In this document: positions 1-7,583 of the stretch, piece after piece | Layout: every line of letters begins with the position of its first letter | How positions within the stretch are numbered: position 1 is the stretch's first letter | Origin: Sphingopyxis sp. 2PD | Lineage (GTDB): Bacteria > Pseudomonadota > Alphaproteobacteria > Sphingomonadales > Sphingomonadaceae | DNA length: 58,358 nucleotides | Direction: 5' to 3' | NCBI RefSeq assembly: GCF_005503695.1 | Contig: NZ_SCMU01000016.1 | Location: 1-58,358 of the forward strand | Program-made: the position numbers and the translations under genes | The notes under the pieces: generated by a model | Seen by the model: the letters and a program-made list of their open reading frames with translations, nothing else | What the model was told of the DNA's origin: nothing | Database searches by the model: none

Positions 1-50
1 TCCTTCAATATCGCGATGATCTGCTCTTCGCTGAACCTGCTTCGCTTCAT
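1..50 (-). CDS. IS3-family transposase OrfA, N-terminus only
   Basis: The reverse strand from the ATG at 48-50 reads MKRSRFSEEQIIAILK before the window ends. MKRSRFSEEQII is the typical opening of the helix-turn-helix OrfA protein of IS3-family elements, which binds the terminal repeats and is joined to OrfB by programmed frameshifting. Only 16 codons are present, so nothing can be said about whether the gene is intact. Confidence 0.7.
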   Translation of the reverse strand, partial: MKRSRFSEEQIIAILK

Positions 51-113
51 TCTGTCCGACTCCTTCGTGTCGGACTCTACTCAAAATCGGTCACATTTCA
101 GGGGAGCACGTCA
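1..113 (-). mobile_element. End of an IS3-family insertion sequence (cut by window edge)
   Basis: The reverse strand starts an IS3-type OrfA at base 50. Upstream of it (higher coordinates) there is a short leader ending in a terminal-repeat-like sequence, read on the minus strand as TGACGTGCTCCCCTGAAA near 95-112. A hairpin GTCCGA...TCGGAC lies at 54-75 between the presumed tip and the transposase start. The element runs leftward out of the window, so its other end, its target duplication and its completeness cannot be seen. The exact outer boundary is a judgement from the terminal-repeat-like bases. Confidence 0.6.
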
Positions 114-123
114 TGATCTTAAT

Positions 124-348
124 ATGATCGCCAGCAACGTCATCAACTGGAGCCGGGGACAACCTGAAGCCCTCAAGCAAAGGCCCCTCGCATACATTGA
201 TTGCCTCCTCAGTCAGATGGCCGAGAATGGCGACTTTACGTTGGAAAGCCTGCCGGAGGAGGTCAATGGGCTCGTTCCGTGGCTGGCTCTGGAGGACTGT
301 GTGCCCTTAGTTGGCCTGTACCTTGATGGCCTGAAGAAACCAGCCTGA
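124..348 (+). CDS. Hypothetical protein, probably cut by the IS
   Basis: I do not recognise this 74-residue product (MIASNVINWSRGQPEALKQ...). It is acidic and leucine-rich in the second half, with no membrane segment and no recognisable motif. The frame stays open upstream into the IS terminal region, and the first usable ATG is only about ten bases inside the IS boundary. It may therefore be the C-terminal remnant of a longer gene interrupted by the insertion. No convincing ribosome binding site precedes the ATG. The next gene starts about 100 bases further on in the same direction. Confidence 0.4.
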   Translation: MIASNVINWSRGQPEALKQRPLAYIDCLLSQMAENGDFTLESLPEEVNGLVPWLALEDCVPLVGLYLDGLKKPA

Positions 349-449
349 CGGACCTCATACCCCCCGCCAGTTTCGACTGGCGGGGTCACCATGCGCTTGG
401 CGCCGCTTAGCGAAGCGCCGACCATCAACATCAAAATGGAGTAACGGAA

Positions 450-1901
450 ATGGAGCATCCATTGCCGGACGCCTTCGCTTTGCCCGTCGAAGCGGACGTC
501 TCGATATCCTGGACAACCCTCGGGTTCGATCCATCAACCACCACTGACGGCAACCTGCAGGGCACGGTCCCTTCGGGCGTAATCATTGTGGCCGCCAAGA
601 CGCCGGACGCCAACGGCGCCCTCAGATCGGTGGGCGAATTGATCATTACAGCCATGCCGTTCAGCTTTGAGCTCGCTGGCTGTCGTCATCTCGCATACGC
701 GCTGAACGAGGGCTCGACCTTACCAGAAACGATCTATCTGCCTGAAGGAGTCGCAGCGTTGGCGGCCGGGGCACGCGTGTCATTACCGAGCGAACCACCT
801 CAGCACGCGTTGCCGTCGATCGGTCAGGAGGAACTTGCAAAACTGGCTTCGCCGCGGCCTGACCCTGCCATCACCGACAGCCCGCTCGGTCGATTTTCGC
901 TTCGCGGAAAGGCCGAGGAGTTCGAAAAACTCGCCGTCAAAGCCACGCCTTTGCTTGGCGATCTGTGCCTTGCCGGACAGGCGACGGTCTGGTTCGCACC
1001 CCCGAATGCCGGGAAAACCCTCATTGCCCTCAAGCTCTTGGGCGATGCGATCGCGGACGGCAAGATCACGCCCGACAACGTCTACTATATAAATGCCGAC
1101 GATAGCTCGGAGGGGTTTGCTACCAAGATTAGGCTGATGGACGATATGGGCGTCCATACGCTGGCGCCCGGCTATCAGGGGTTCACGGCTCGTATGTTGC
1201 CCGAGTTGTTCCACGCGATGGCCGAGGGCAAGAAGGCAAAAGGCACCTTGGTGATCATCGACACGATCAAGAAGGTGGCCAGTATCATGGACAAGACCAA
1301 GGCCAGCGAATTCACCCACGCGTGCCGCAGCGCGGTGATGGCGGGGGCGACGATCGTTGGCTTCGCGCACACTAATAAGCAGCCGCAGGGCAACGGCAAG
1401 CTGCAATACGGTGGCACCACCGACCTTCGTGATGACTTCGATGCGGCGTATGTCATGGGGCCGATCGAGCTCAACGGGTTCGTCGGTGACAAGGTGGTCG
1501 CTTTTGAGTCGATCAAGGCGCGCGGGGCAAATACCAGGTCGGTTGCCTACGTCTACGCTGACGGTGAAGGCGTTTCCTATACCGAACGGCTCGCGTCCGT
1601 CCGCAAGCTCGACGACGAAGAACTCTCCGGGTTCCGGAAGATCGAAGACGAAAAAGCAGACGCCGATATCATCGAAGCAATCACAGCCTGCATCGATGAG
1701 GGTGACTTTGCCAAAATGGCTCTGTCGCGAGCGGTGGCAAAGCGCATTGGTATCAGCGAGCGAGCGGCTTTGCGCACGATTGATAAATATACCGGTACCG
1801 ATCCCGAAACGGCAAAGTGGCATTATCAACGCAAGGCGCGGGGTGCCATGATCTACGCGCTCCTGCCCTCGCCCGCCGAAGTGCCAATCTTGGCGACCTG
1901 A
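450..1901 (+). CDS. AAA family ATPase, RepA/RecA-like
   Basis: A 483-residue protein with a RecA-like ATPase core in its middle third. The Walker A motif is APPNAGKT at about residues 184-191. A Walker B strand, TLVIIDT, lies about 80 residues later, and a FAHTNK segment resembles the sensor region of plasmid RepA and AAA_25 ATPases. Such proteins are hexameric DNA helicases or recombination-type ATPases on plasmids and integrative elements. The first 170 residues are an unrecognised domain. The C-terminal 100 residues look like a winged helix (KRIGISERAALRTIDKY), a usual DNA-binding extension. The start is set by GGAG about ten bases upstream. The gene is followed by a small gene and the integrase in the same direction, which suggests it serves replication or mobilisation of the island. 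Confidence 0.8.
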   Translation: MEHPLPDAFALPVEADVSISWTTLGFDPSTTTDGNLQGTVPSGVIIVAAKTPDANGALRSVGELIITAMPFSFELAGCRHLAYALNEGSTLPETIYLPEGVAALAAGARVSLPSEPPQHALPSIGQEELAKLASPRPDPAITDSPLGRFSLRGKAEEFEKLAVKATPLLGDLCLAGQATVWFAPPNAGKTLIALKLLGDAIADGKITPDNVYYINADDSSEGFATKIRLMDDMGVHTLAPGYQGFTARMLPELFHAMAEGKKAKGTLVIIDTIKKVASIMDKTKASEFTHACRSAVMAGATIVGFAHTNKQPQGNGKLQYGGTTDLRDDFDAAYVMGPIELNGFVGDKVVAFESIKARGANTRSVAYVYADGEGVSYTERLASVRKLDDEELSGFRKIEDEKADADIIEAITACIDEGDFAKMALSRAVAKRIGISERAALRTIDKYTGTDPETAKWHYQRKARGAMIYALLPSPAEVPILAT

Positions 1902-2198
1902 CGGGAACAGCGCCTCAGGTCCTCAGGGTCGCGTCGGGGCACAGCATCGCAGGGTAGCAGCTTTCCAGTTTCGCGGGGGTGCATCACAACGCCTCGCGTG
2001 GCGCGGCGCTGAAATTCTGCGGCGCTGCCGAACCGCCTCTCGAACCTGCCCCGGCCCCCGCGCCCGAACTGCCCGAACTTTGCCGACAGAGCGCGAAGGG
2101 GAGCCTCCCCCGACCGCCGCCTCACCTGACGCTCGCCGGGCCGGGGCGGTGCTCTGCGACCTCAATCCTCCATCCTAAAGATGAGAAAGATAATCACC
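1902..2198. other. GC-rich gap without a convincing gene
   Basis: About 300 bases between the ATPase and the next small gene. Short open frames exist on both strands, but they are proline- and arginine-rich translations of GC-biased DNA with no ribosome binding site or recognisable motif. I see no RNA gene, repeat or clear terminator here. Confidence 0.5.
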
Positions 2199-2531
2199 AT
2201 GTCGAATGAGAAGAGTATTTCCGCCTTTCCCCGCCGCGCAGTGGAAACTGCCTCATTGTCGTCCGATGCGCCTGACGCTGATGTAAATGCCATCTTCGAA
2301 CGGCTCCGGGGGCTCATGAAGGATTGCGGACGTCCGGGCGCAAACAAGCATGACCGCATGCTCGTGCTCATCGCCGCTTGTATTGACGAAGGAATCAATA
2401 CCGGACCGCGGATCGTCGGCGTTGCGAAGCGCTTGAATTTCGACGGCCAACACGCCGGGATCACCCTCAGTACCGGCGTCGGAAAATACTGGGAACGCGG
2501 CGAGAACGGAACATATCGCAATCTGATCTGA
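2199..2531 (+). CDS. Hypothetical small protein upstream of the integrase
   Basis: A product of about 110 residues that I do not recognise. The central part (FERLRGLMKDCGRPGANKHDRMLVLIAACIDEG in pieces) looks like a helical bundle. It is followed by a region ending KYWERGENGTYRNL that could be a winged-helix DNA-binding tail. I chose the ATG at 2199 because GAGAAAG lies about ten bases upstream; an in-frame ATG at 2181 would add six residues. It sits 64 bases before the integrase in the same direction, the place where excisionase-like or regulatory proteins are often found. That role is a guess from position only. Confidence 0.55.
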   Translation: MSNEKSISAFPRRAVETASLSSDAPDADVNAIFERLRGLMKDCGRPGANKHDRMLVLIAACIDEGINTGPRIVGVAKRLNFDGQHAGITLSTGVGKYWERGENGTYRNLI

Positions 2532-2595
2532 CGCGATTGCTGCTGCTCAACGCCCGCGATTCCAACCTCAAATCATCCAGACAAAGGAGACCGCA

Positions 2596-3771
2596 ATGCC
2601 GGTTGTTAAACTTGATGCCGCCTTCTGCCTGACCGCCCGCTGCGAACCGGGCAAAGGCAAGACAGTCTACCGTGACAAGGCCATAACCGGCTTTGCGCTT
2701 GAAGTTCGCAGCTCTGGGGGTGCGACCTACTATTTCATCTATCAAGATCCTTACGGCAAGCTCCAGACAACGAAGATCGCCCGATATGGCGACATCACGT
2801 TCGACCAAGCGAAAAAGGAGGCCAAGCGGCGCCTGTCCGAAGTCACTCTCGGTGGCGACCCGGCCGCAAAGAAGAAGGAGAAGAAAAACATCCCGACCTA
2901 CGCATCACTCGCCGCGCAGCATGTTGAGTACGCCAAGACCTACCAACGCTGCCCGAGCAATACGGAATCGGTCCTCCGGTGCCACGTTCTACCCCGCTGG
3001 GGAAAGCAGAGGCTGAATGAAATCACGACCCAGGATATCGCCAAGTGGTTCGCGGAGAAGATCGCACATGGTCTTGCCCCTGCCACGATCGAAAAGATCA
3101 GGGTTGTGTTCAGCCGCTCATTCGAACTCGGTCGGCAGTGGAATATCCCCGGCGCCGATCAGAACCCCGTCCGCAATGTCCCGCGCCGCAGATTCAAAAA
3201 TGCGCGGACAAAATATCTTACGACCGACGATGCAAAACGCCTGTTGAAGGCAGCGGGCGAATCCAGCAACCCACAGTTCCAGAACATAATCGGTCTCTTG
3301 CTCCTTACCGGTGCACGGAAGACCGAACTGCTTCGGGCGCAGTGGCAGCACATCGACCTCGAACGGAAGTCTTGGCACATCCCGACGACAAAGACCGGAG
3401 TGCCGCGCTACGTCCCGCTTTCCCAAGCTGCCCTCGACATCATCAACGAACTACCTAGGTGGGACGGGTGCCCTTGGTTGCTGCCGAACCCTCTAACCCG
3501 CAAGCCCTATGCCGATCTCAAGCGGCCGTGGGATACGGCAAGAGATGCTGCGGGGCTGGCCGATTTCCATATCCACGATCTCCGGCATTCGGCAGCATCA
3601 TTTATGATCAATGCCGGGATTGATCTCTATGCTGTCGGCCGCATCTTGGGCCATGCCGACCACCAATCGACCATGCGCTATAGTCATTTGGCAAACGAGA
3701 CGCTGATGGCGGCGGTCGAAGCGGGAGCGGCCAAGATGTTGGGGGCAAGGCTGTCGATCCCTAACCTTTAA
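2596..3771 (+). CDS. Tyrosine site-specific integrase, P4-like
   Basis: This 391-residue recombinase would cut and rejoin DNA at the attachment sites of the island. The first 85 residues are the arm-binding domain typical of P4-type integrases (TGFALEVRSSG, then a YGDITFDQAKKEAKR helix). The catalytic domain shows all the expected residues: R241 in TGARKTE, H327 and R330 in HDLRH, H353 in LGHADH, and the nucleophile Y362 in MRYSHL. It is preceded by AAAGGAG, a good ribosome binding site. This class usually integrates into tRNA 3' ends, which fits the tRNA-Thr fragment at the right border. It appears full length and intact. Confidence 0.93.
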   Translation: MPVVKLDAAFCLTARCEPGKGKTVYRDKAITGFALEVRSSGGATYYFIYQDPYGKLQTTKIARYGDITFDQAKKEAKRRLSEVTLGGDPAAKKKEKKNIPTYASLAAQHVEYAKTYQRCPSNTESVLRCHVLPRWGKQRLNEITTQDIAKWFAEKIAHGLAPATIEKIRVVFSRSFELGRQWNIPGADQNPVRNVPRRRFKNARTKYLTTDDAKRLLKAAGESSNPQFQNIIGLLLLTGARKTELLRAQWQHIDLERKSWHIPTTKTGVPRYVPLSQAALDIINELPRWDGCPWLLPNPLTRKPYADLKRPWDTARDAAGLADFHIHDLRHSAASFMINAGIDLYAVGRILGHADHQSTMRYSHLANETLMAAVEAGAAKMLGARLSIPNL

Positions 3772-3872
3772 AGAACAACTACGTCGCCGGGTCTGAGCTT
3801 CAGTGTTCTGACCCGGCGAAACGCCCAATTTTTTCGGTTCGTGACGCGCTTTCGGTCTAGCGAAGTTGGTTG

Positions 3873-4208
3873 TCACTCGCCCGGCATGGTGTTGGTCGAT
3901 GAATAATCTTTGAACTTGTCCGTGAAGTTCGCGTGATAATCGTCAACCTGCATTTCGGCGTTGTCGGCTGCATCGGCAGCAGAGTCCCCGCCAGCACGAT
4001 TTGCAGCGGTGACCGCCGCTTTGAATGCGTTCTGCTCCGTCTCACAGGCAGACTTGACCGACAGCGAGAACTCACCCTCACTGACTTTTGCCTCAAGTTG
4101 CTTCTTCAGATGGTCACGCAGGCATTTAGTGAACGCGGCACGGGTGCTGTCGACGTTAGCGGCCGGTGCGGGCGCCATAGCGATCATGAGAATTGAAGCG
4201 ATAAACAT
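3873..4208 (-). CDS. Small exported hypothetical protein
   Basis: A 111-residue protein with a short signal peptide (MFIASILMIAMAPAPAA, cleavage expected near residue 17). Its mature part is helical and charged and has two cysteines (KCLRDHL and SACETEQ), which could form a disulfide in the periplasm. The last 40 residues are rich in Ala and Asp. I recognise the general type as a small exported protein common in sphingomonads but know no function. It is convergent with the integrase, with about 100 bases between the stops. Confidence 0.6.
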   Translation of the reverse strand: MFIASILMIAMAPAPAANVDSTRAAFTKCLRDHLKKQLEAKVSEGEFSLSVKSACETEQNAFKAAVTAANRAGGDSAADAADNAEMQVDDYHANFTDKFKDYSSTNTMPGE

Positions 4209-4532
4209 CCTGCGACTCCCCGTTTGCAGTTGTGTTGTCCGGCGAAATTATCCCACGCGATAGAAAAATGGGAGTATCAATTTGTTGGTCTCGTTTTGGT
4301 TCGCCCCGCACCTCCCTGTGCACATTGCAACCAATTGCCGATCCGCGCGATGATAGCTGCGAGACCACAGATTTTAGGAAATTCGACGTCAGCCAAATCG
4401 GCCGACGCGATGGGCGCCCGGCATCATGCTTCTAACCCCCTTTCGGAGCTGGGCCGGGTGCCAATCCTATTTCGTAGGGAACCGAGGAACAGGGGGTTTC
4501 CTACAATATTTTGCGATGGCATCGATCGCTAC
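4209..4532. other. Non-coding stretch between small island genes
   Basis: Relatively AT-rich DNA with no open frame I can support. An 8-base inverted repeat, AACCCCCT at 4434-4441 and AGGGGGTT at 4491-4498, could form a long-looped structure. The promoter of the exported protein to the left should lie at its start. Confidence 0.4.
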
Positions 4533-4661
4533 ATGAAGAGAGCAGATTCAAGATCGCTAGAACTCGCGCAGGCCATCGAGTATTGGATTGCGGCACTATT
4601 TGTGTCGGGCGCGTTCATTGCAGGCATCGTGGAAGGATTCTCAATTCTAGCGGGCGGCTGA
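4533..4661 (+). CDS. Candidate small membrane protein (42 residues)
   Basis: The frame reads MKRADSRSLELAQAIEYW followed by a hydrophobic stretch of about 25 residues (IAALFVSGAFIAGIVEGFSI) and a short tail. This is the shape of a single-pass membrane peptide with a positively charged N-terminus. No good ribosome binding site is seen, and longer in-frame starts exist upstream in less protein-like sequence. It could be a toxin-like or regulatory small protein of the island, or chance. The claim rests only on the hydropathy pattern. Confidence 0.25.
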   Translation: MKRADSRSLELAQAIEYWIAALFVSGAFIAGIVEGFSILAGG

Positions 4662-4689
4662 AGGACGCTGGGAGGACCCCGCAGAAATT

Positions 4690-5040
4690 TCACATCATCT
4701 CATCGAGCGAAGCCAGCATGTCCGTGAGTAGGCGCTTTAGCGAAATCAGGCTTGCCCCTAGCGACATTTCCGGTCTGTCAGCAACGAGCATTAGCGCCTT
4801 GAGTATCGCGTTGGATTCTCGCGCCAGGAGCACGAGATGCGCGCCGCTTGGAGCATGGGTTCCGTTCAGCCAATTCTTGGCGGTGCGCTGGCTGGCACCC
4901 GTCCACTTCATGATTGTTTTTGCGCCATGGCGCGTCGAGCCAAACTCGATCTTCAATGCCGAAGCGATGATCTGAGCAAATTCCGTGTCGGTTAGGATGT
5001 CCCTTCCGATTGGAAACGAACTGCCCTTCTTTGGAAACAT
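4690..5040 (-). CDS. Helix-turn-helix-like small protein
   Basis: A 116-residue product with a strong ribosome binding site (AGGAGAG before the ATG). Residues about 38-62 (GAKTIMKWTGASQRTAKNWL) look like a helix-turn-helix of the kind found in small XRE-like or phage regulatory proteins, followed by helices rich in Leu and Ala. It is divergent from the serine recombinase operon, with starts only about 75 bases apart. It could therefore repress that operon. The DNA-binding assignment is from motif shape; the role is inferred from position. Confidence 0.6.
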   Translation of the reverse strand: MFPKKGSSFPIGRDILTDTEFAQIIASALKIEFGSTRHGAKTIMKWTGASQRTAKNWLNGTHAPSGAHLVLLARESNAILKALMLVADRPEMSLGASLISLKRLLTDMLASLDEMM

Positions 5041-5115
5041 GTTGCCTCTCCTTTGCTGTTACGTCGGGAGGCCACGCCGCCAGTGACATTTTGCGGGCTT
5101 TCCCAAGGCGCTCCG

Positions 5116-6690
5116 ATGGTCATCGAATGGACGACAGACGACGACGGCCAACCCGGCAAACCGCCGAAGAAGCGGGCAGCCGAATATGTCCGTATGTCCA
5201 CCGAACATCAAAAATACTCGACTGATAATCAGGCGGCCGAGATCAGAGCCTACGCCGCGCGTCGCGGGTTCGAGATTGTTCGCACCTATGCCGACGAGGG
5301 CAAGAGCGGGCTCAGCGTTGACGGCCGGGCGTCCCTGCAACGCCTTTTAGCCGACATCGATTCCGATAACATCGATTTCGAGGCGTTGCTGGTGTACGAT
5401 GTCAGCCGACTGGGCCGGTGGCAGGACACCGATGAGGCCGCTTATCACGAACTGCGGTGCAAGCGCGCGGGCATCACGGTCCACTACTGTGCCGAGCAGT
5501 TCGAAAACGACGGCACCATAGGCTCCTCAATCATCAAGACCGTCAAAAGGGCAATGGCTGGCGAGTATAGCCGCGAGCTCTCGGTGAAAGTGTTCGCCGG
5601 ACAGTCCCGCCTGATCAGCTTGGGCTACCGTCAAGGCGGCGCTCCCGGCTTTGGTCTGCGGCGTATGTTGGTGGATGAGCAGGGCCAGCAGAAGGGCATG
5701 CTTGAGCGGGGCGAGCACAAAAGCATCGCAACCGACCGGGTCGTACTCGTCGAGGGACCGGCCGAAGAGGTCGCGATTGTGCAGGAGATCTATCACCAGT
5801 TTGTCGAAGGTCAGCGCTCGGAGCGCACGATCGCCGAATGGCTAAATTCGCAAGGAATTCTGTCGGACCTCGGCCGTCCATGGACACGCGGCGCGGTGCA
5901 TCAAATCTTGATCAACGATAAATATGCGGGCCATAACGTATGGGGGCGCACGTCGTTCAAACTGAAATCGAAACATATCCGCAATGATCCGGCCGACTGG
6001 ATCAGGCACGATCAAGCGTTCCCCGCGATCGTGTCGCAGCTGCAGTTTGATCGAGCGAGGCTCATTATCGAGCAGCGGTCGAAGCGGCTAACTGACGAAG
6101 AAATGCTCGCGCAGCTTGCCCGCATTCTTGACGCCAGTGGGTACCTGTCAGGCCTCATAATCGACGAATTTGATGAGAGTCCTTCGAGCAGCGCGTACCG
6201 ATCCAGGTTCGGCAGCCTGCTCCGCGCTTACGCCCTCGTTGGTTTCGATCCTGACCACGACTACCGCTATCTGGAAATCAATCGGGCGCTTCGCCAACTG
6301 CATCCCACGATGGTGAAGAGCGTCATTGAAGGCATAATCGCCGCTGGCGGCACCGCGGTGCAAATGCTGGAAAGCGATGCACTTCTGATCAACGATGAGA
6401 TATCGGCATCGGTCGTAATCGCACGGTGCAAATTGACGCAAGGGGGTCGCAGGCGCTGGAAAATTCGGCTCGAACAAAGTCGCCAGCTCGACCTAGCAAT
6501 CTGCGTCCGAATGGACGCGGAAAACGCGAAACCCCACGACTACTACATTCTGCCCCGAATGACGCTTGCCGAAAGCGTGATGAGACTGGCTGAGCACAAC
6601 GGGCTGTCGCTGGATGCCTTTCGATTTGACACCTTGGACGGGCTGTTCGCGTTAACGGAACGCGTACCGATCCGGCGGCAGGCGGCTTAG
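5116..6690 (+). CDS. Large serine recombinase
   Basis: A 524-residue serine recombinase of the resolvase/invertase superfamily. The catalytic domain opens with EYVRMSTEHQ, the nucleophile being S28. It contains the YDVSRLGRW strand, and it is followed by a recombinase domain (GYRQGGAPGFGLRR; RSERTIAEWLNSQGI; LINDKYAGHNVWGR) like those of large serine recombinases. No zinc-ribbon cysteine pairs or long coiled coil are obvious in the C-terminal 200 residues, which end in an unrecognised domain. I chose the ATG at 5116 (AAGGCG upstream) over an in-frame start at 5053 that has no ribosome site. It is followed after two bases by the first RepB-like gene, so the three genes are surely one operon. 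Confidence 0.88.
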   Translation: MVIEWTTDDDGQPGKPPKKRAAEYVRMSTEHQKYSTDNQAAEIRAYAARRGFEIVRTYADEGKSGLSVDGRASLQRLLADIDSDNIDFEALLVYDVSRLGRWQDTDEAAYHELRCKRAGITVHYCAEQFENDGTIGSSIIKTVKRAMAGEYSRELSVKVFAGQSRLISLGYRQGGAPGFGLRRMLVDEQGQQKGMLERGEHKSIATDRVVLVEGPAEEVAIVQEIYHQFVEGQRSERTIAEWLNSQGILSDLGRPWTRGAVHQILINDKYAGHNVWGRTSFKLKSKHIRNDPADWIRHDQAFPAIVSQLQFDRARLIIEQRSKRLTDEEMLAQLARILDASGYLSGLIIDEFDESPSSSAYRSRFGSLLRAYALVGFDPDHDYRYLEINRALRQLHPTMVKSVIEGIIAAGGTAVQMLESDALLINDEISASVVIARCKLTQGGRRRWKIRLEQSRQLDLAICVRMDAENAKPHDYYILPRMTLAESVMRLAEHNGLSLDAFRFDTLDGLFALTERVPIRRQAA

Positions 6691-6692
6691 CC

Positions 6693-7583
6693 ATGGCCCT
6701 TCCCGCGCAGCGTGTTGAAATGATCCCCATCGATTGCATTACAATCGTCAATCCGCGGTTGCGCAATAAGAAAGGGTTCAAGGACATTGTCGACAACATC
6801 GCGGACATCGGCCTCAAACGACCTATTACCGTGACAGCCAGACAGGGGCCGGACGGGCCATTATACGACTTGGTCTGCGGTCAGGGACGGCTAGAAGCCT
6901 TTCGCCAGCTCGGCCAGACCGAAGTGCCCGCGCTGATTGTCACGGCCGATGCCCAAGACTGCCTCGTCGCAAGCTTGGTCGAAAACTGCGCGCGCCGCCA
7001 GCATCAAGCCGTCGATCTGCTTCAAGACATAGTGGGGATGAGAAAACGCGGCCACTCCGACAGCGACATTGCGGAAAAGACGGGGCTTACTACCTACTAC
7101 GTCACCTCAATAGCGAAGCTTTTGGAACAGGGCGAACGTAGGCTCGTTGCTGCCGTTGAAGCGGGGTATTTGCCGATCTCCGTTGCCTTGGAAATCTGCG
7201 AATCCGACGATCAGGGTGTCCAGGCTGCATTGCACAAGGCGTATGAAGGCAAGCTATTGCGCGGCCGAAGCTTGATCGCGGCCCGCCGTCTCGTGGAGGT
7301 TCGAAAGCGATCGGGCAAATCGACTAATCTTGCGAAACAATTACGCAAGCAATCTATGACGCCCGAGGCGCTCGTGAAGGCTTTTCAGGAAGACACCGAG
7401 CGAAAGCGCATGATCATCAAGAAGACCGAGGCGACCCGTAATCGGCTCGTTTTTGTCGTAGAGGCGCTCGGTCAGCTGGCAAACGACGAAACCTTCGTCG
7501 CCCTCCTGGAGGATGAAGGGCTGGAGACCATGCCCAAACGACTTGCCGAACGCATACAAAATACGCGGGTCATAGCGTCGTGA
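6693..7583 (+). CDS. ParB/RepB-like protein 1
   Basis: A 296-residue protein with an N-terminal ParB/sulfiredoxin-type domain: IPIDCITIVNPR, LKRPITV and the CGQGRLEAF segment near residue 70, which matches the ParB nucleotide-binding G-x-x-R region. A central helix-turn-helix follows (SDSDIAEKTGLTTYYV), then a RepB-like C-terminal part. Plasmid RepB/ParB proteins bind centromere sites and CTP, but no ParA/RepA ATPase partner is encoded here. Two bases separate it from the recombinase stop, and its own stop overlaps the next start. That arrangement suggests all three act together, probably on the same DNA site. The functional link is inferred. Confidence 0.8.
   Translation: MALPAQRVEMIPIDCITIVNPRLRNKKGFKDIVDNIADIGLKRPITVTARQGPDGPLYDLVCGQGRLEAFRQLGQTEVPALIVTADAQDCLVASLVENCARRQHQAVDLLQDIVGMRKRGHSDSDIAEKTGLTTYYVTSIAKLLEQGERRLVAAVEAGYLPISVALEICESDDQGVQAALHKAYEGKLLRGRSLIAARRLVEVRKRSGKSTNLAKQLRKQSMTPEALVKAFQEDTERKRMIIKKTEATRNRLVFVVEALGQLANDETFVALLEDEGLETMPKRLAERIQNTRVIAS

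Noticed and set aside
1902..2198. Overlapping short frames on both strands
   Set aside because: Low-complexity Pro/Arg/Ala translations of GC-rich DNA without start signals.
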